A stretch of 64,000 nucleotides of DNA, from assembly GCA_030765055.1 (NCBI GenBank), contig CM060955.1:160841343-160905342 (forward strand), given 5' to 3'. Shown here one piece after another: positions 1-10,453 of the stretch. The position numbers and the translations under genes were made by a program. Each line of letters opens with the position of its first letter. Within the stretch, counting starts at the first letter, position 1. Origin of the DNA: Mantis religiosa. Its lineage: Eukaryota > Arthropoda > Insecta > Mantodea > Mantidae. Under the pieces are notes generated by a model. The model did not search any database. It was not told the origin of the DNA and was given only the letters and a program-made list of their open reading frames with translations.

Positions 1-39
1 ATAGCTACACACATCTCCAATTTTAAAACTCTGTGCATG

Positions 40-94
40 GGCCATCTCTCCCTATAGTTGTGGGATAGACACGTATCTATAGGGAGAGATGGCC
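40..94. repeat. Perfect 18-bp inverted repeat (hairpin)
   Basis: Positions 40-57 are exactly complementary to 77-94, with a 19-nt loop at 58-76. The arm begins GGCCATCTCTCCCTATAG. The pairing is seen directly. No coding sequence or known element was recognised around it. It could be the centre of a small foldback element or a transcribed hairpin. Confidence 0.8.
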
Positions 95-1190
95 ATACAT
101 GTTTCGTCCTGCAGTATAATGTTTAGTGATTCATTAAATTAGTAATTATGCAGTACATGTTATACATTTTTGTTACTAATTAGTAGTCCATCTGGTTTGT
201 AGTGGTCCCGAGAAAGAAATTGGTCAAAAACTGTAAAATAAATATAGTTGTATTTTTTTCATTGCTTTTACACAAAGCAAACTTCACTGGATGAGGTGGA
301 TAATCATGACGTAAACAATAGCAACATTGGATCCAGTCAACTTCCAGTCTGTTTTAAGTTTTCGCCTCAACCAGCACATTCGTGGAATAAATCAATGAAG
401 CAATTTTTACGTAGGTCATTTGCTAACCATCGTATGCTTCAATGCATGCTCATTGGGAATTATGCTTTGCTGCTAGAGTTCTCTGTTTTCATCTTTGCCC
501 TCTAAACGTATCGTAATATCTAAAACGAAGTATGTAATTTATGAAAGTTAATCTTGATTTAGAAGAAGTAAATACAACAATACTTTTTAAAGAATGGTTT
601 GCAGAAGAGTGATTATAAACAGTAATGTGTACCTTTCTGGTACAGCAAGTGTTGTGGAATAAATCATTAAGAATCTGTGCTTCTCACCAAGTAACACAGA
701 AGGCTAAAATCGATGTTCTGTGTTGCACCACACTATTTCCGAGTATATTTCATCGCTATATACTGAAAAACCGATGCTTAATGGTCTGTAACGAGAGGGG
801 CATTAAATGAATATATAGCTTACCAGAGCAAATATATGTTATGGACGTCCGGAAACCTGGGGTTGGTGTAATTTCCGCTTCGTTTCAAATCCTTCGGTGC
901 GATTTACCTCGATGAATGGTTGGTGAGCAAAGCACCTTCAAGGGAATTTAAATGGAGGTTCGGTATCGTAACTCGGTGAAGTTATGTTCTTGTTTTGAAA
1001 AAGCAATGCAGAAGGAGCTACATCCTCTTTTTATTGTGTGTGTGAACATAACCCAAAATTTGGTTAAATGCCAAACCGTGAGTCTTCCAAAGACGTGGCA
1101 GTAAAATTCTGAATAAAATCTACACTCCAAATTACATTTTCTTAATATGAAAATTAACTGTTAATAATTTTGATTAAAATACCATAATAT
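95..1190. other. Unannotated A+T-rich sequence
   Basis: Only short chance reading frames (85 codons or fewer) with no family resemblance were seen. No repeats shared with the rest of the window were recognised. Confidence 0.5.
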
Positions 1191-1717
1191 TGTGACTTTG
1201 TGGCTTCGTACAATTAAGGGTCAAGTTTGCAGAAATCCAAAATGCTCATTATTTCCATAGAAAGACGCTTTTGTACAGCCTTGAGCAGCAGAGTGACGTA
1301 ACATACACCAACACAGTCTCTCTTGGCTTCTGCACACGTAAATTAGCAAAAGAATTCACTTTCAAATCACTACACGATTATCAGTTCTCAACTCGCAACT
1401 CGATACAGTTTAAATGTCCACACGAAAACTGACCATTGTCCACTCTCTAGCAGCTCCCTGCCGATACTGGTTGTCCAGTCGCTTTATAACTGAACCATCG
1501 TTTCTCGAAAGTTCCCGAAGCTTCACGGACTTTCGCGGTGGAGCGAGAACATCCAGACTGTCCGTCTCTTTCTTCCTCTGTTTCTCTCTCTCTCTCTCTC
1601 GGCAAGTATTCAGCGCTAGTCAGGCCGCGGGCGTGACTTGGGCGCTATCTGTCTCTTTCACTCCCCGCTTCTATCTCTGTGCTCGTCTACGCAGTAGCAA
1701 AACAATGCCTCGTGACA
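1191..1717 (-). mobile_element. Solo LTR, family 1, subfamily A
   Basis: On the plus strand it opens TGTGACTTTGTGG and closes CGTGACA, the outer ends shared by all family-1 LTRs here. Sense transcription is on the minus strand: a TATA-like stretch near 1486 and a decayed polyadenylation signal near 1246. The left flank is ATAT, but the right flank (TTGG) does not match, so this copy lacks an intact target duplication. No gag, pol or env reading frame is adjacent. Confidence 0.75.
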
Positions 1718-1959
1718 TTGGTAGTTGCATGCAAATAAAATGTATATCTTGAATTTTCTGCGAATTACATGAGAGGTCGTCTTCATTCTAGTTATTTAGG
1801 TCTAATTCGTAAACCGTAATTCATCTATCAGCAACCGAAGTCTCTGTTGTAACCAGGGAGAGTAATTGTGGCTCTGCATGCCTGCTTCTGTAGGGATAAA
1901 TGTCTGAAATCTAACATTCCTTTCCCGCGTTGACGTAGTAAAGGAAATGAATGCTGCAC

Positions 1960-2510
1960 TTACGTGCTGTACCCTCGAGAGGACTACCGGAAATCTAGGT
2001 GGGTCGACAACCTCGTAGACACACAGCGCCACACCCCCGCTGACTGCTCTAACTTCCACTTTGGAGTCCGTAGGACAGAATGGACTAATTTCATCAAGTA
2101 CCTGGGTGTGCAACTTGATATAGACCTTACTTTTCGCGGACACATGTGGGACCTCTCAGCACGGGTTCAGGGAGCTATTGCGTCCTTGCACCCAGTGCTG
2201 AGCTGAGTCTCGATGCCTGTGTGCTTGAAGTTACACCTCTTTCGAGCGCTCATAATCCCACTCATGCTCTGGGGCATGGCCGCAGACAGCTGGCTCGCAT
2301 ATCTTCAGCTTGCCTAAAATAGAGGACTCCGATCCATCTATTCTGTAGGTTGTTCCTTCCCCTTAGCTTGCTTCACGAAGCCTCTCTTCTCTTTTATGTG
2401 GAGGACGAAATTAGGCGCCGGGCTACAAAATTATACGCTCAATTACATCTCATTGAAACACCCTGGTTCATTCTCTAGGAGATTACGACCCTACAAGACG
2501 CCGTTTCAGG
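1960..2510 (+). pseudogene. Jockey-clade-like non-LTR retrotransposon RT C-terminus (decayed)
   Basis: The translation contains KYLGVQLDIDLTF, matching the YLGV.LD..L.W motif just after the reverse-transcriptase core of jockey/I-type LINE ORF2 proteins. A degraded stretch like FRALIIPLMLWGMAA follows, matching the family's LY...I.P.M.YG.P.W segment. The frame breaks by stops near 2204 and 2314. Only this scrap is present: no endonuclease, no catalytic YADD box and no 3' tail. Clade assignment is inference from motif style. Confidence 0.7.
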
Positions 2511-2824
2511 GTACCCCGCATGGCATGCGGGCACCCGAGGTAACACTGGAGTTAATCCGAGCAGCAGCTAAAGATGAACTCGATATTAATCACCCAATGA
2601 GCTGTTTGGCTTCAAAATTACCCAACTTTTAAACCTACACACAGTAGGGTGTAAAGAAAATGGTATTGCATCCTGGTGAAAATTAGAGGAGCAGTCAAGC
2701 TACCTCGCAGTCCTTCCTCATTCAAATAATCCTACCCCATCCTGCATTCACAAGAATTTTCAACCTGCGGTAAAACCCAAAACCTGGGTGGGCACATAGC
2801 AAAAACCTTCGGGCTGTTAATGCC

Positions 2825-2832
2825 TTGTGTGT

Positions 2833-2864
<32 letters not shown>

Positions 2865-2876
2865 ACGCGCGCGCGT
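2825..2876. repeat. (GT)n / (CG)n microsatellite
   Basis: A run of GT dinucleotides passes into ACGCGCGCGCG. This is alternating purine-pyrimidine sequence of the type able to form Z-DNA. Confidence 0.9.
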
Positions 2877-3102
2877 AGACCCCGCCTTCGATGCCTCACA
2901 ATTCGACCTGAATGTCACCCATCTTCATTAGTATCGGTAATTCTTCCGGTTGAGTCCAACCCAATCCGAAGTTACCTCATGTCTCGACGTATATCTAGTA
3001 ACCTATTCTTTTAATGGCCACTAAGGTGACTTGACTGTTTGACTGTTTTGTAATTGGGAAACTAATATTTAAATTTATGAAATGCAACTGTTCTCTCTTC
3101 AG

Positions 3103-3130
3103 CGTGTGGACTTTTGTTTTGGATGACGTT
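3103..3130 (+). other. Possible 28-nt micro-exon
   Basis: The pyrimidine-rich acceptor TGTTCTCTCTTCAG ends at 3102. A consensus donor GTAAGTACG begins at 3131, and a second donor-like GGTAAGTAT lies at about 3147. The 28 nt between would be a micro-exon if used. There is no expression evidence and no neighbouring exon was recognised, so chance is quite possible. Confidence 0.2.
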
Positions 3131-3992
3131 GTAAGTACGTACTAGGGTAAGTATAAATAACTGGAAATAATCTGCGATGATGATTATTATTATTATTTTG
3201 TTTTAAGTTCTAACATGTGTTTCAGAGTAGAGCTGTTTTGACTCTTTCTTTGACATTGTGCGTTGTTTAATGAGATGCTTTGTATTTGTTTCCTTGAGTA
3301 ACCATTCTCGAGAAGCACTTTGCGAAAAACATTTCTTTCGGAATCGTATCGTATCTCTTAACTCAAGTTGAGTGACAGTGCTGTTTGCTTGTGACCTCTG
3401 TAGAGCATGACTTCGATTCTCACTGGTCGTGATTTACGAGAGTTGGCGGATGCGCTCCATTTCGTTTTTGTTTTAAACAGAATGGAAAACAAACGCATAG
3501 CGCTGTTCGCAGAACTAGGTCAAGAGAGCGATTTATATCCATCCTAAACGTTTACCTCTCTCCCTTTTCCTTTGTGTTCCATTCACACCAGACATAAAGC
3601 AAAAGGACTACAGTTATCTGAAAATTATGATTTACCATTAATTGATTTGAGTACGTATTATGCATTTTTCAGGGAGTTTTATTGATTCTTCTTCTTCTGA
3701 CTTCCAGAGAACAGTCTTAAAACCTATTACTTCCTCCAGTGTTTCACAGATCCTTTCTTCATGTATTGGTGTATATTTTGGGTACAATTTTGGAAAACTG
3801 TTTTGTATATATTGGTGCAGTTCCTGTGATAGTCTAAGGGCACGCATGTTCTTGTGTTAGATCTTCCTAACTTGTCTTCTCTGGCACAGCCTTTAACGGG
3901 TCTCAGGAAGTTCGTGTCCGTTGCTTGTATTGACTGCTGTCCTTGCAGTTGTTACTGGAATGGCCATTGGTTTTAAAAACATTTCACTGTTA

Positions 3993-3994
<2 letters not shown>

Positions 3995-4026
<32 letters not shown>
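3995..4026. repeat. Poly-T tract (32 nt)
   Basis: Uninterrupted T run seen directly. It could be the antisense tail of a retroposed sequence, but no body was recognised beside it. Confidence 0.9.
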
Positions 4027-4030
<4 letters not shown>

Positions 4031-4206
4031 CCATGAGGTTCAAAGAAAACTGCTATCACAGAAAATTAGAGCTACAACTGCGTGCATTTAGAAAGAGTAG
4101 GCCCTAGTGTAATTTGTATTTTTGGCTGAAGTAACCTCAGTGTCTGTAGCTTATTGTATAGGAGTTAACGACAAATTTATAAAAATTTAAAGAATTTGTA
4201 AGTGAA

Positions 4207-4363
4207 TCGATGGAAATTATTCATTTCTTCACACTAGCTGAATACTGGCTAAGGTATTGGATTGATGGAATCGACATGGAAATTTCAATGCCATGGCTGG
4301 GATTTGAACCACGGATCTCCTGGTTTCCGTCCAGTCGCTCTTGCCCATTGAGCTACCATGGCC
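4207..4363 (-). mobile_element. SINE-B copy, minus orientation
   Basis: On the minus strand the head reads GGCCATGGTAGCTCAATGGG (A-box-like), then a B-box-like GTGGTTCAAATCCCAGCC, then the family body around the words 'ATGGCATTGAA' and 'GAAGAAATGAATAATTT'. These are internal RNA polymerase III promoter elements of a tRNA-derived SINE. It is paired head-to-head with the plus-strand copy at 4470-4606. Confidence 0.75.
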
Positions 4364-4469
4364 AATTTGCCGTCCTGACATTAAATTCTCCATTTGACTC
4401 ATATATTTCCCGTTAAATTTCCAGGGGCTCTCGCATACGAGATACACCGTTTGTGGCGACTTACTATTG

Positions 4470-4606
4470 TAAGTACTTCAGACGGAAACCGGTAGATCTG
4501 TGGTTCAAATCCCGGCCCTGGCATTGAATTTTTCATGTCGACTCTATCTATCCAATACCTTAGCCAGTATACGGCTAGTGTGAAGAAATGAATAATTTTC
4601 ATCAAT
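4470..4606 (+). mobile_element. SINE-B copy, plus orientation (head-truncated)
   Basis: It shares the B-box region GTGGTTCAAATCCCGGCC and the same body as the copy at 4207-4363, but in the opposite direction, so the two form a large fold-back with a ~100-bp spacer. The A-box part has been lost. Confidence 0.7.
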
Positions 4607-4672
4607 TAACTTAAATAATAAGGGTTAAATAATGAAGCCTGGGACTAAAGCAGATTAATTAAAGCACAGAGA

Positions 4673-4675
4673 TTA

Positions 4676-4742
<67 letters not shown>

Positions 4743-4764
4743 CATCATCATCATCATCATTATT
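4673..4764. repeat. (ATT)n/(ATC)n microsatellite
   Basis: About 90 bp of ATT triplets end in a few ATC triplets. The tract lies ~65 bp past the SINE-B copy ending at 4606 and may have grown from its tail. Confidence 0.9.
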
Positions 4765-6624
4765 TTGCGGATGTAATGTCAAGATATTTCTTGTTAGTTT
4801 GAGCTTACTCTATCTCAAATACGAAGTAATTATGCAATAAATATGTACTAAATTCTAACATTTGTCTCGATTAACATAAAGTAGAAAGAGGAATCACGTT
4901 TAGAAGAACCGATGTGCAGGAATGTATATAGACCTTCTTTTGAGTGTGTAAACTAGTTTATTCATTTATTCCAAAAATTTGAAGCAAGTAGTGTCAATGA
5001 AATCACAATATTAAATTTTTAAGTGCAATAGCTTACTGTAGGCACCTAAGAGAAATTAAAACAGTGTACAATGAAACAATTAATGTGGTATCTCGATGAT
5101 GTTTGTTTATCAAGACAAGTTCTTTAGAATGGATGCCATCAAGGAGATGAAAAGAGGGCGACCTCCAATAACACGAAGAATGGAGTTATAGAAATCATTA
5201 AGCAGAGACAAGAGAAGGTCAATGGATATATTTGCCATTACGAAACATGTGTACTTGGCTGTCAGAAGATGTAAACATTGCAAGAAGAACTAATCATTAC
5301 TGATAGTTTATAACTAAGACGCCACTGGGTATCTATTGTGTTACAACTGATCATACAAAGTATATCTGTGTTAGCAGCCAAAGAAGAAGTGCGTTGTAAT
5401 TTCACAGGAAAATTGTGACGAAAGATAAATGGTATAATTAGTCAAATGGATGACTCCCACGGATTCCAAATTTGTACACTCACTTCAAAGAAGAGAGATT
5501 AATTTCCGTGGAAGTGTGCCCTTCGCCTCAGTTTCGAGAAAGCGGGTGTGGTCTGAACACCACTTACCCATGTCCATATGCAAGCTTGAAATTAGCGTAA
5601 TAATGATCCCGCCTTACTAGTAACCCCTTTTAACCTCACATTTTTTCTCGTTCCTTGGACTTCCTAACCTAATAGAAACCACTAGTGCAGTTAAACCTGT
5701 TATCTTTGGCCTCCTATCTTTGAAAGTTGATGGTTAATGGCAGAACGTAGGCTTTCACGGCTCTGCTCAATAAAACTGGAAAATATTTCCGGGCTGTTAT
5801 ACCGTGGCCTGCTGGAGATAGATGTTCCAGAAGTTTCGTCCACATTTGTGGTGGACATCGTGTGGTCGGACTTCTTGTGAGGCCTCCGGACCAATCAGCG
5901 GAACAGCATTGACAACTAACGCTTCTGATGAGCAGTATACTTACTGTTACACTCTGTTAGCCTCCTATAAACTAACAGAATGCACGCTGAAATACCTTTT
6001 CCCAACAAGAACCCTATATGTTTTAAAACCCTGTTGAGGGTGATCACGCAGCAAAATCACTCAGTATCTTAGCTTGACAGTAGCTCTGAGGACGAGGAAG
6101 TTGACGCTTCCACCGACAGACAAAGCTGAGCTCCGTTCGTATCCACTCTAAGTGCTGGTTTAAGTGAAATCATGGGATTACGACGTCTACCGGGATGCAG
6201 AGGGTCATTGCATCGTTAGAACAGCAACGGAGGTCATTCTTAACATCCCTTCCTTAAAATAGTCTGCGGTAAAACTGTTCTGAGGGTGTGGACGCAGGTA
6301 AACCATTCAAGCTGAATCTCAGCCTGCCAATAGCTCGGTCGATTGGTCATCGCTTCAGTCCCAGCGAGTCTTTCAGGAGATTCAGACTGAAAATCTCCAC
6401 CACTGCTGTGAACTAAGTGTCTAGACGTCTGGCTTTGGCATACCTCAAGCACAACAGCCCAGAATAAGTTCCAGCCATATTGGTGGTCCATGTCCAGGAG
6501 TCATTACAGCGCAAAGTATGCCTGTAGTGATCTTCCAAGAACATTACTTATTGCTGAATTATATTTACACTTACTATTCGTAAGAAACGACCTTTTGACA
6601 GTTACTGTAGCCTTATAAAATTGG
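4765..6624. other. Unannotated sequence
   Basis: Short open frames at 5700-5894 (minus) and 6240-6491 (minus) show no recognised domain. Weakly similar ~90-bp stretches begin near 6023 and 6250 (both include GAGGGTG and ACGCAG) and may be an old duplication. Nothing else was supported. Confidence 0.4.
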
Positions 6625-6745
6625 AGAATTGGCACGTTGTTATGGTAGCTCAGTGGTTAAGAACAACCGGAACGGAGGCCGAGAGATCCTTGTTTCAAAT
6701 TCCGGCTATGCATTGAATTTTTCAGTCTGACTCTGCCTTTCCAAA
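6625..6745 (+). mobile_element. SINE-B copy
   Basis: A-box-like ATGGTAGCTCAGTGGTTAAG near 6642-6661, a B-box-like GTTTCAAATTCCGGC near 6690, then the 'GCATTGAATTTTTCAGTCTG' body start. The preceding TTGGCACGTTG matches the linker that precedes SINE-B heads at 24.9 kb and 57.2 kb. Confidence 0.7.
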
Positions 6746-7035
6746 GTTCATTATTAGTCTCAGTTTAATTTATCAGCTAATTGAACTGCTATTATCTATT
6801 GCTATAACCCCATATGCATAACCTGAGGAAAATGCTGTACAGTTTGTGACTGTGGCAGCAGATTAATCGGAAAACGAAATGTTGGAGGCGGCATCAAAAA
6901 TATCTGAGCATCGTTATCTGCCTGGTGATAAAGACATACGCAACCATAACTTGTACTGGGTGAGGGCCTACTGATCCCAAAGCTCGCGTGCAAATCCAGT
7001 CCGCAGCTATAAGCGACAGTGGGATTTCTGTGATA

Positions 7036-7060
7036 TACAGGATGTTTCAAAACGACACCG
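7036..7060. other. Orphan transposon-end-like motif
   Basis: TA followed by CAGGATGTTTCAAAACG resembles the CAGGGTG-type ends of Tc1/mariner-superfamily elements. No matching inverted end was found within the following kilobases, so the element is incomplete or the partner has diverged. Confidence 0.3.
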
Positions 7061-7236
7061 GACGAATATATAGAAGTAGCTACTCAGCTTCTATGTGACA
7101 CATATAGATAGTTTTTATCGCCAATAGAGCCGCATAAAAAATGCTCCTGAATGAGTGTGGATGAGGTAGTGACAGGACCAACGCGTGCCTCACGCTGTCG
7201 GAGTTCGCAGTTATAGGTCACACGCCTTGTCGCGTA

Positions 7237-7958
7237 TGTTCAAGTGAGTACAGAGTACATAGTGCTTAGAGTTACCAGACATTCATCTTTCAAGATAAGG
7301 GAAAACCTCCAACCTTAGGTCATATCAGACGATGAATGAAATGATGTTCAAATGAGTACAGGGTACATAGAGCTTAGAGTTACCAGACATTCATCTTTCA
7401 GGATAAGGGAAAACCTCCAACCTTAAGTCATATCAGACGATGAATGAAATGATGTTCAACTGAGTACAGGGTACATAGAGCTTAGAGTTACCAGACATTC
7501 ATCTTTCAGGATAAGCGAAAACCTCCAATGTTAAGTCATATCAGACGATGAATGAAATGATGTTCAAATGAGTACAGAGTACATAGAGCTTAGAGTTACC
7601 AGACATTCATCTTTCAGGATGAGGAAAACCTCCAACGTTAAGTCATATCGGACGATGAATGAAATGATGTTCAAATGAGTACAGGGTACATAGAGCATAG
7701 AGTTACCAGACATTCATCTTTCAGGATAAGGGAAAATCTCCAATGTTAAGTCATATCAGACGATGAATAAAATGATTTTCAAATGACTACAGGGTACATA
7801 GAACTTAGAGTTACCTGATATTCATCTTTCACGATAAAGAAAAACCTTCAACGTTAAGTCACATCGGATGATGAATGATATAATGTTCAAATGAGTACAG
7901 GGTACATAGAGCTTAGATTTACCAGACATTCATCTTTCAGCACAAGAGAAAACTCCGG
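7237..7958 (-). repeat. 108-bp tandem satellite derived from SINE-A tail (~6.7 units)
   Basis: The word GATGAATGA recurs at 7331, 7439, 7547, 7654, 7762 and 7870, a spacing of 107-108 bp. Each unit carries 'GAGTACAGGGTACATAGAGC' and 'CATTCATCTTTCAGGATAAG'. The unit equals the 3' half of the SINE-A copy at 62195-62425. The array runs directly into a SINE-A tRNA-like head at 7959-8072, so it looks like an expansion of the SINE tail. Confidence 0.9.
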
Positions 7959-8072
7959 AGGAAAAAAAGACAAAAAAAACTTGTCCGGATAACTCACCCT
8001 GACCGAGATTCGAACTCACGTCCTCTTATGCTAAGGTAATGACGCTACCATCAACGGCACAGAGGCGGGCAC
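7959..8072 (-). mobile_element. SINE-A core and tRNA-like head ending the 108-bp array
   Basis: On the minus strand it reads GTGCCCGCCTCTGTGCCG, then a B-box-like GAGTTCGAATCTCGG, then the core preceding the tail. The same head occurs at 62.3-62.4 kb and 18.2 kb. Confidence 0.75.
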
Positions 8073-8882
8073 ATTAAAATGTAAAAATAATACGGTTGTA
8101 AATCCAAGTACGTTAAAGCCGCAAATTGAAAATGTCATTCTGACTATTCACATTTGATCGATTGTTTATTTGGCCGTAGGTATACTCTATGTATCAACCT
8201 GTAAGACTTTTAGTATTAACTTTATTATTAACTTTATTTTTATTTGCACTGCCGATAAGGAGCCATTCAGTCTGTATCGAGTGCTTTTTATATACAATTT
8301 TTAATCAGGTATTAACATGCCCTTACCAACAAACCAGAAGTTGACACTGATATCGAAAAGAGTACAACGGCAAAAAACGACTATAAACTGTGACCCAGGC
8401 GTGTTCCCTTTTAGTACTTCCTGCTAGTCGGAGCGGCGCTTCTGACAAGGTGGTTTGGTCAACCTTTCATGTATATATACATTTACGTTTCCATTTGCAA
8501 GGTAGGAGCAGTACGTGTAACTTTCTAACCTGGCAAAAAAAAGCGTGTAACATCCGCTCTTAGGTTACGGTTCGGGGAGCGTGTATTTTGGTCTGTTTAC
8601 ATGCCCATATTTCATTGTGTTTATAGCAGAAAGGTTTTGGCAGCCCTGAGTAAGTAATGCGGTAACATCGTACACAACCAGAAGCAAACATAATTCATCG
8701 CAGCATATCGCAACGGTTCGCTTTTCATCACTAATGGAGAATAGATTACTTTCATTTATCTCATTTGTGGTTATTTTTGTACTCACATTTAGCTGCTAAG
8801 GTCATGTCGAAACGTTTTGCTGAAACATTTTACTCTTTGCACTGTATTTTCGTTCGTTTTAACTTATTTTCACACACATATA
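8073..8882. other. Unannotated sequence
   Basis: No recognised repeat or coding region. A 73-codon minus frame at 8565-8786 has no family resemblance. Confidence 0.5.
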
Positions 8883-9998
8883 GGAGGGTGAGTCAAAAAG
8901 TAATGCATGTTTTCCCTTAAATAAGTAAGTTATGTGAAAACTTTGAATTTTGCGCAATTCCTCAAATCATCTTCTCCAATTCCGTGCAGTAATAACTTCC
9001 TAAGTCAATAGGTGGCAGCACTGCATCCTCTTGCAAAATAACTGACATCGACATTCGTATTAGACAGCGTTCTGTGATTGAATTTTTGACTGCGAAAGGT
9101 GAAACAACAGGTGAATTGTGTCGCATTACCTCCCTCAGTAAAGGCAGTGTGATGACGATTATTCAACAACTGGGTTACTCAAAAGTTTGTTCACGTTGGG
9201 TACCAAGAATGTTATCCGCCCAAAACAAAGAAACAAGGAAAACAATAGCCTCCGAACACTTGCAGCGCTTCAATTTCGAGGGAGAGGAGTTTCTGGAAAA
9301 AAATTGTTACTAGAGACTAAACGTGAGTTCATTTTTTTGAACCTGAATCAAAGAGGCGTCAATGGAATGGCATCACACAACGTCACCGAAGAAAGAAAAT
9401 TTCAAAACTCAGCGGTCGGCAGGGAAAGTTATGGGGACAGTGTTTTCAGATGGAGAGGGTGTGCTTATGATGCATTTTTTGGAGCAGGGATGCGCAATAA
9501 ATGCTGTCCAATACGTCAGAACTCTCAAAAAGCTGAAAGCACGTCTTCGCCGAGTTCGCCTAACAAAAACTATGGCGGATGTTCTTCTTTTGCATGACAA
9601 TCCAAGACCACACACCAGCCGTTACACCACTGCAGAAAGTGAGAAATTGGGATGGCAAGTCTTACCTCACCCCCCTTACAGCCCTGACCTGGCACCATCA
9701 GAGTTCCATCTGTTCGGGCCACTAAAGGAAGCTCATCGTGGGATTCATTTTGAAGATGAGGCTGTGAAAACGTCCGTGCGTCAATGGCTTAGGAAGCAAG
9801 ACCGTGTGTTTTACCACACTGGAATACATGCCCTAGTTAAAAGGTGGACCAAAACTGTGGAAAAGGACGGAGATTATATTGAATAGTGACAAATTAATCG
9901 TCAATGTTTTAGTTTTCTAGTTATGTAAATTGGATTCAATTGTCTTGGTAATTAAAAGAGAAGAAATTAGGAGGCATTACTTTTTGACCCACCCTCGT
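8883..9998 (+). mobile_element. Mariner-family DNA transposon with TIRs and TA duplication
   Basis: The 24-bp ends match as imperfect inverted repeats: GGGTGAGTCAAAAAGTAATG on the left (8883-8906) and its near-complement at 9975-9998. TA flanks both sides (8881-8882, 9999-10000). At 1116 bp it is shorter than the usual ~1.3 kb, explained by an internal deletion in the transposase. It is non-autonomous as it stands. Confidence 0.95.
9045..9886 (+). pseudogene. Mariner transposase (deleted and frameshifted)
   Basis: The N-terminus has QRSVIEFLTAKGET, the start of the first helix-turn-helix, but it jumps to the second HTH (SKGSVMTIIQQLGYSKVCSR) and the WVPRML motif, so roughly 80-90 residues between them are missing. 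A frameshift and stops at about 9300-9330 destroy the first catalytic block. The second frame (9362-9886) carries HDN (second Asp) and, 34 residues later, SPDLAPSEFHLF. The third catalytic residue is therefore Glu where mariner normally has Asp (DD34D). The C-terminus is complete to a stop at 9884-9886. Confidence 0.9.
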
Positions 9999-10278
9999 AA
10001 ACTTATCACACTTCCAGACCCAATGGAGGGTGCGGAACAACTCTAATTAAACAAATATTCCTATGCCCGACCTGGAATCGAATCCGACACCAGAATGAGA
10101 TCTCCATTATAGAGACAGTCCAAATAATGAATTTATTGCACCATGTACTACAGAACTTTATGACAAATTTTCCGTTTTACACTTTATAAATTGTAATTTC
10201 GTTCAGCCGCGGCTATTCCACATAACGGATGATAAATCCCTGGTATTCACGTAAAATATTTGTTGTACTTTACGTTCG

Positions 10279-10450
10279 CCAACGTTAAATTTTATAGATG
10301 ATGAATGAAATGGGTGAAATGAGGCTGAGGGTCTATAGAGCTTAGAGATACTCCACATTTATGTTTCAGGTTAAGGAAAAACAAAGAAGAAAAAAACATT
10401 TATATAACTCGCCCTGAACTAGATTCGCAGTCACAAGAGAAGTATTATTG
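10279..10450 (-). mobile_element. SINE-A copy (diverged)
   Basis: It contains GATGATGAATGAAATGG, CATAGAGC-like and 'TTTCAGGTTAAGG' words in SINE-A order, then the core and a decayed head (GATTCGCAGTCAC). A single, unexpanded tail unit is present, unlike 7.2-8.0 kb. Confidence 0.65.
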
Positions 10451-10453
10451 CAC

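Larger units (their letters stand above)
2525..3994. other. Unannotated sequence with a (GT)n/(GC)n tract
   Basis: Alternating purine-pyrimidine DNA (GT then CG repeats) lies at about 2825-2876. The rest holds only short frames without recognisable products. A possible micro-exon inside it (3103-3130) is listed separately. Confidence 0.5.

Noticed and set aside
5117..5189. Short frame MDAIKEMKRGRPPITRRM resembling an AT-hook or a LINE C-terminal GRPP motif
   Set aside because: Too short and isolated to separate from chance; no flanking similarity was found.
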